From: Candidatus Bathyarchaeota archaeon
GTDB lineage: Archaea > Thermoproteota > Bathyarchaeia > 40CM-2-53-6
Direction: 5' to 3'
DNA: 8,715 bases
Assembly (NCBI GenBank): GCA_005883085.1
Contig: VBAY01000114.1
Location: forward strand, 1 to 8,715
The notes beneath the pieces were generated by a model, which saw only the letters and a program-made list of their open reading frames with translations, made no database searches and was not told the origin of the DNA. This document shows, piece after piece, positions 5,867 to 8,715 of the stretch; position 1 is the first letter of the stretch; each line of letters begins with the position of its first letter. A program made the position numbers and the translations under genes.

Positions 5867-7612
5867 ATGCTCAAACGAGCCTTCGAGGATCTCCGACCGT
5901 ACCTTTGGCCAATCGTCGTTCTGTTGATGATATCTCTGACAGCGGTACCGATAACCCTGATCTTTCCCCTGCCCATCAAACTGTTAGTCGACAGCGTCCT
6001 CGGTTCTCAGCCATTGCCCGGATACCTCACAGTTTTCGTTGGACCCCAACTCTCCAAAAGTCTCACCCTATGGCTTGCGATCACCATACTCATGGGAACC
6101 GCTGTCCTGACCTACCTCCAGAACCTTGTGAATGTCTGGTACACCAACAAGGTAGGAAATCGGATGACACTTGACGTGCGCGCTCGCCTTTTTCGCCAGA
6201 TGCAGCGTCTGTCCATTGCCTACCATGACACCATGGGGGCTGCAGACTCAGCATATCGTACTCTCAACGATGCCCCCATGCTACGCTCGTTCGGAATCGA
6301 CAGCATGATTCCCCTGGCCACTTCCATCCTGACTATCGGCGCAATGATTCTTGTCATGGTCTACTTTGACTGGCAGCTAGCCCTAGTCGCGCTGCTCGTG
6401 TCTCCCGTGATGTTCCTTCTCACTTTTGTATTCCGGCCACGGATTCGCGCTGGATGGCGGAAATTCAGGGCCTCAGAAAGCGCCGCTATGGCAGTGGCCC
6501 AAGAGAGCCTAGGCGCCTCCAGATTAGTAAAATCATACGGGCAAGAAGAACGGAAGAACGAGCAGCTAGTCTCCCACTACAATGCGAGTCTAAACGCTCA
6601 ACTCAAGGTACAGGTAGACAGCGCATTTTACAGTCTACTCGTTGGCATTGTGACAGCTGCCGGATTGGCGGCCGTGTTCTACATCGGAATAGGCCACGTT
6701 CAAGCGGGCGTGCTGACACTCGGGAGCCTTCTAGTCGTAAACTACTACGTGACCCAGCTCTACGGTCCCCTAAGAAACGTAGGCCAGTCAATACTTGATA
6801 TTCAGATGTCGCTGACTGGAGTAGAGCGATATCGTGCTGTTCTCGACGAGAAGCCTGACGTGCCCGAGTCACCGAATGCGCTTCCCCTACCGAGAGCTAA
6901 AGGCAAAATTGCTTTCCGAAACGTGTCGTTCGAGTATACGAAGGGCCATCCGGTGCTCAACGACGTATCCTTTGAACTGCCGTCAGCCAATTGTCTCGGC
7001 GTAGTTGGACCGACCGGTTCAGGCAAGACCACACTGTCAACCCTCCTGCTACGCCTCTTCGACCCTACCAAAGGCGTGATTGCCCTGGACGATATCAACT
7101 TGAGAGACTACAAGCTGGCCGATCTCCGAAACCAGTATGCAGTGGTCCATCAGGAGACCGTTCTCTTCTCAACCACCGTAGCCGAGAACATTCGCTTCGC
7201 CCGGCCCAGTGCAACCATGGACGAGGTTATCGGAGCAGCAACCGCCGCGAAAGCTCACGACTTCATCACAAGTTTACCAAACGGATACGAGACCTTGGTC
7301 GGTGAGCGAGGAATGAAGCTGTCTGGCGGAGAGCGTCAACGAGTATCACTAGCTCGCGCATTTCTCAAGAACGCGCCCATCCTCATACTCGACGAGCCGA
7401 CCAGTTCATTGGATGTTCATACTGAAGCGGCTATCCTTGAGACGATTCAGGAGCTGATGGAAGGCAAGACCACCTTGATGATCGCCCATCGCGCAAGCAC
7501 TCTAAGGAACTGCAACATGATTCTGGTGCTAGAAGAGGGCAGAGTGACTCGAATGACCACTGAAGTCGATTCGATAATCTCTAGCATGCAGGCTCTAAAT
7601 GTACAGATATGA
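5867..7612 (+). CDS. ABC exporter half-transporter (TMD-NBD fusion)
   Basis: A 581-residue MsbA/multidrug-type exporter subunit, which works as a homodimer or heterodimer in the cytoplasmic membrane and moves a hydrophobic or peptide-like substrate outward on ATP hydrolysis. The transmembrane part (about 1-310) has six predicted helices, near 14-42, 66-92, 149-167, 168-190, 254-280 and 283-300. The coupling region carries DTMGAADSAYRTLNDA at 121-136. The nucleotide-binding domain (about 345-565) has an A-loop Tyr357, Walker A GPTGSGKTT 381-389, Q-loop Gln429, signature LSGGE 485-489, Walker B ILILDE 505-510, D-loop SSLD 513-516 and H-loop His541. All catalytic residues are present, so it should be active. 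The length is normal for a half-transporter. It stands alone with no second subunit or periplasmic component. The substrate cannot be read from sequence. Confidence 0.95.
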   Translation: MLKRAFEDLRPYLWPIVVLLMISLTAVPITLIFPLPIKLLVDSVLGSQPLPGYLTVFVGPQLSKSLTLWLAITILMGTAVLTYLQNLVNVWYTNKVGNRMTLDVRARLFRQMQRLSIAYHDTMGAADSAYRTLNDAPMLRSFGIDSMIPLATSILTIGAMILVMVYFDWQLALVALLVSPVMFLLTFVFRPRIRAGWRKFRASESAAMAVAQESLGASRLVKSYGQEERKNEQLVSHYNASLNAQLKVQVDSAFYSLLVGIVTAAGLAAVFYIGIGHVQAGVLTLGSLLVVNYYVTQLYGPLRNVGQSILDIQMSLTGVERYRAVLDEKPDVPESPNALPLPRAKGKIAFRNVSFEYTKGHPVLNDVSFELPSANCLGVVGPTGSGKTTLSTLLLRLFDPTKGVIALDDINLRDYKLADLRNQYAVVHQETVLFSTTVAENIRFARPSATMDEVIGAATAAKAHDFITSLPNGYETLVGERGMKLSGGERQRVSLARAFLKNAPILILDEPTSSLDVHTEAAILETIQELMEGKTTLMIAHRASTLRNCNMILVLEEGRVTRMTTEVDSIISSMQALNVQI

Positions 7613-7713
7613 TCCATCGCCAGTCACAGTCAAATTTGAGCGACCGTCGAGGACATACAATGTGCCGCTCATAGAATCAAAATCTGGAAGAAATTCGAGA
7701 CGCGATTGAGAAT

Positions 7714-8049
7714 ATGATTAATGGATTGAAAGAGTGGTTGTTACAATTGCCGGATGTTGTTGAGGCACCGCACAGTTTCGGTGGAACTGAGTATCAGGTT
7801 AACGGTCGCCAGTTCATGCACAACCATGGTCCGAGATATTTGGATATTCATTTGTCGCGGGAAGACCAGGAGCGTGTACTCCGTGAGGGCAAGGCTGAGC
7901 GGCACCGGTTCACACCGGCACGGGCGGGATGGGTCACCTTCCATATACGCTCCGATGGGGATGTTGAGACAGCGAAGGAATTGATCACGTTAGCTTACAA
8001 TGATGCTCGGAAGATAACTGCGTTTCGAAAACAACGCCTTTCTCCATGA
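7714..8049 (+). CDS. Luciferase-domain (DUF5519-type) small protein
   Basis: A 111-residue soluble protein resembling the small 'luciferase domain' family named DUF5519. Despite the name, no light-emitting activity is established for such stand-alone proteins. Supporting features are HNHGPRYLDIHLS at 36-48, followed by a helix (REDQERVLREGKAERHRF), then the hallmark GWVTFHIRSDGDVETAKELI at 71-90, which corresponds to the family's GWVTF-R---DV--A--LL pattern. The length matches the family. The start is the ATG at 7714; the frame stays open 40 nt upstream without another usual start, and there is only a weak GAG nearby. It begins 101 nt after the ABC gene and could be co-transcribed with it. 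The biochemical role is unknown. Confidence 0.75.
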   Translation: MINGLKEWLLQLPDVVEAPHSFGGTEYQVNGRQFMHNHGPRYLDIHLSREDQERVLREGKAERHRFTPARAGWVTFHIRSDGDVETAKELITLAYNDARKITAFRKQRLSP

Positions 8050-8120
8050 TAGTTCCCCAGAAGTCAATCCGCCATATTCAGAGCTTGAGTCTTCTCAAAA
8101 CGATAGGAAGGAACGTTGTC

Positions 8121-8142
8121 CAGAGCAGCAGTCTGCGCTCTG
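8121..8142. terminator. Hairpin between convergent genes
   Basis: CAGAGC at 8121-8126 pairs with GCTCTG at 8137-8142, and GCA at 8128-8130 pairs with TGC at 8134-8136, giving a nine-pair stem with one bulged A and a three-base loop. It lies in the 117-nt gap between the convergent genes ending at 8049 and 8167, where a shared terminator would be expected. No T tract follows on either strand, so archaeal termination here is uncertain. A second, smaller stem (TTGAG/CTCAA) is at 8085-8098. Confidence 0.3.
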
Positions 8143-8166
8143 AATCCATGAGCCATCCCGATCTGT

Positions 8167-8715
8167 TTACGACGGAGGCTGTATTTTCCTGCCTACTATG
8201 AGTAGGTGAACGCCTACTCCCAAGCTTACAGCGGCTGCCAGGAGGAAGCCTGGGAGATAACCGAGTGAAGACGATACTGCGATCCCTTCGAAGACTGGGC
8301 CGATAAAGGCGCCTATGCCGAAGCTTGTCAAGAGAATCCCAAAGATCGTGCTGTAATGATCCATGCCGTAATATTTTCTGACCAAGAGCGCGAACTCGGG
8401 TATGTAGGTCCCGTAGCCAATTCCGAAGAGCACCGAGAAAACTCCTATCGTTACTGCATCGTTTGCTAGAAACAAACCCGCTGCGCAGAACCCTTGGAGG
8501 ATAAAACCGATAGCGGCCATCGTCTCCTCGTTGAACCGCTGTACTCCTGCCGTTAGCCTTCCTGTCAAGCTGCCAACACCGATCAGCGCCAATGCCAGAG
8601 TGCCGGCCTCGGTTCCCAGCCCTCTGCTCTCGAGAAGAGGCACTAGGAATATTGTGACAAGGGTCCTAGAGAACGCGTTGCCTGCGGAATAGTACAAGTA
8701 AAGGAAACCGAACCG
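8167..8715 (-). CDS. MFS transporter, C-terminal half (N-terminus beyond window)
   Basis: The frame is open to the window edge, so 182 codons of the C-terminal half are visible. Six hydrophobic segments follow one another as in helices 7-12 of a major facilitator. The loop between the second and third visible helices has GSLTGRLTAG, the family's G-x-x-x-GRL pattern. Later, YGMDHYSTIFGILLTSFGIG, followed by AFIGP, resembles the oxalate/formate-antiporter and monocarboxylate branch (usual Y-G--N-G-I-G----FG-G--IGP). It is an integral cytoplasmic membrane protein, probably moving a small organic anion by proton coupling or exchange; the substrate is not readable. The first TTG within the window (8697) is internal, not a start. 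It is convergent with the luciferase-domain gene. Confidence 0.85.
   Translation of the reverse strand, partial: RFGFLYLYYSAGNAFSRTLVTIFLVPLLESRGLGTEAGTLALALIGVGSLTGRLTAGVQRFNEETMAAIGFILQGFCAAGLFLANDAVTIGVFSVLFGIGYGTYIPEFALLVRKYYGMDHYSTIFGILLTSFGIGAFIGPVFEGIAVSSSLGYLPGFLLAAAVSLGVGVHLLIVGRKIQPPS

Overview
The window looks archaeal, most plausibly from an uncultivated Thermoproteota-type lineage (Thaumarchaeota/Bathyarchaeia-like). This is inferred from four things. There are BRE/TATA-like promoter boxes at suitable distances. Two secreted proteins start at TTG behind a GGTG Shine-Dalgarno. A single-domain ArsA/Get3-type ATPase is present. The Ser/Thr-rich Ig-like modules ('PDF-L-SPSSLTV...') are of the kind common in archaeal surface proteins. 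No rRNA, tRNA, CRISPR array, transposase or replication origin is visible, and the taxonomic call cannot be made firm from sequence reading alone.

Layout. Minus strand, 1-1265: an ArsA-family ATPase cut by the window edge, preceded by a 94-residue hydrophobic, Met-rich protein of unknown function. The two are probably one transcription unit with a promoter near 1300. Minus strand, 1349-4416: a large exported surface protein made of exact 999-nt (333-codon) tandem repeats, each a four-cysteine beta-sandwich module plus an Ig-like module, ending in a dockerin. It is broken into two reading frames by a net 169-nt deletion in the third repeat, near 1936. 4417-4900: a divergent intergenic region with two TATA boxes, a perfect palindrome at each presumed start site and further inverted repeats. 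Plus strand, 4901-5638: a second, smaller exported protein with two Ig-like modules related to those of the large one. Plus strand, 5867-7612: a complete ABC exporter half-transporter. Plus strand, 7714-8049: a small luciferase-domain (DUF5519-type) protein. Minus strand, 8167-8715: the C-terminal half of an MFS transporter running off the window.

How the parts may work together. The two divergent genes at the centre encode cell-surface proteins that share a module family, a near-identical 16-nt translation start region and similar CTAC/GTAG palindromes at their promoters, so co-regulation is likely. The dockerin suggests that the large protein, when intact, docks to a cohesin-bearing partner encoded elsewhere. 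The ATPase and the 94-residue protein look like a functional pair, possibly in membrane-protein targeting rather than arsenic efflux, because no arsenic genes are nearby and the visible ATPase lacks the metal-binding cysteines. The ABC, luciferase-domain and MFS genes show no clear functional link to the rest, but an 82%-identical 34-nt match lies on both sides of the ABC gene.
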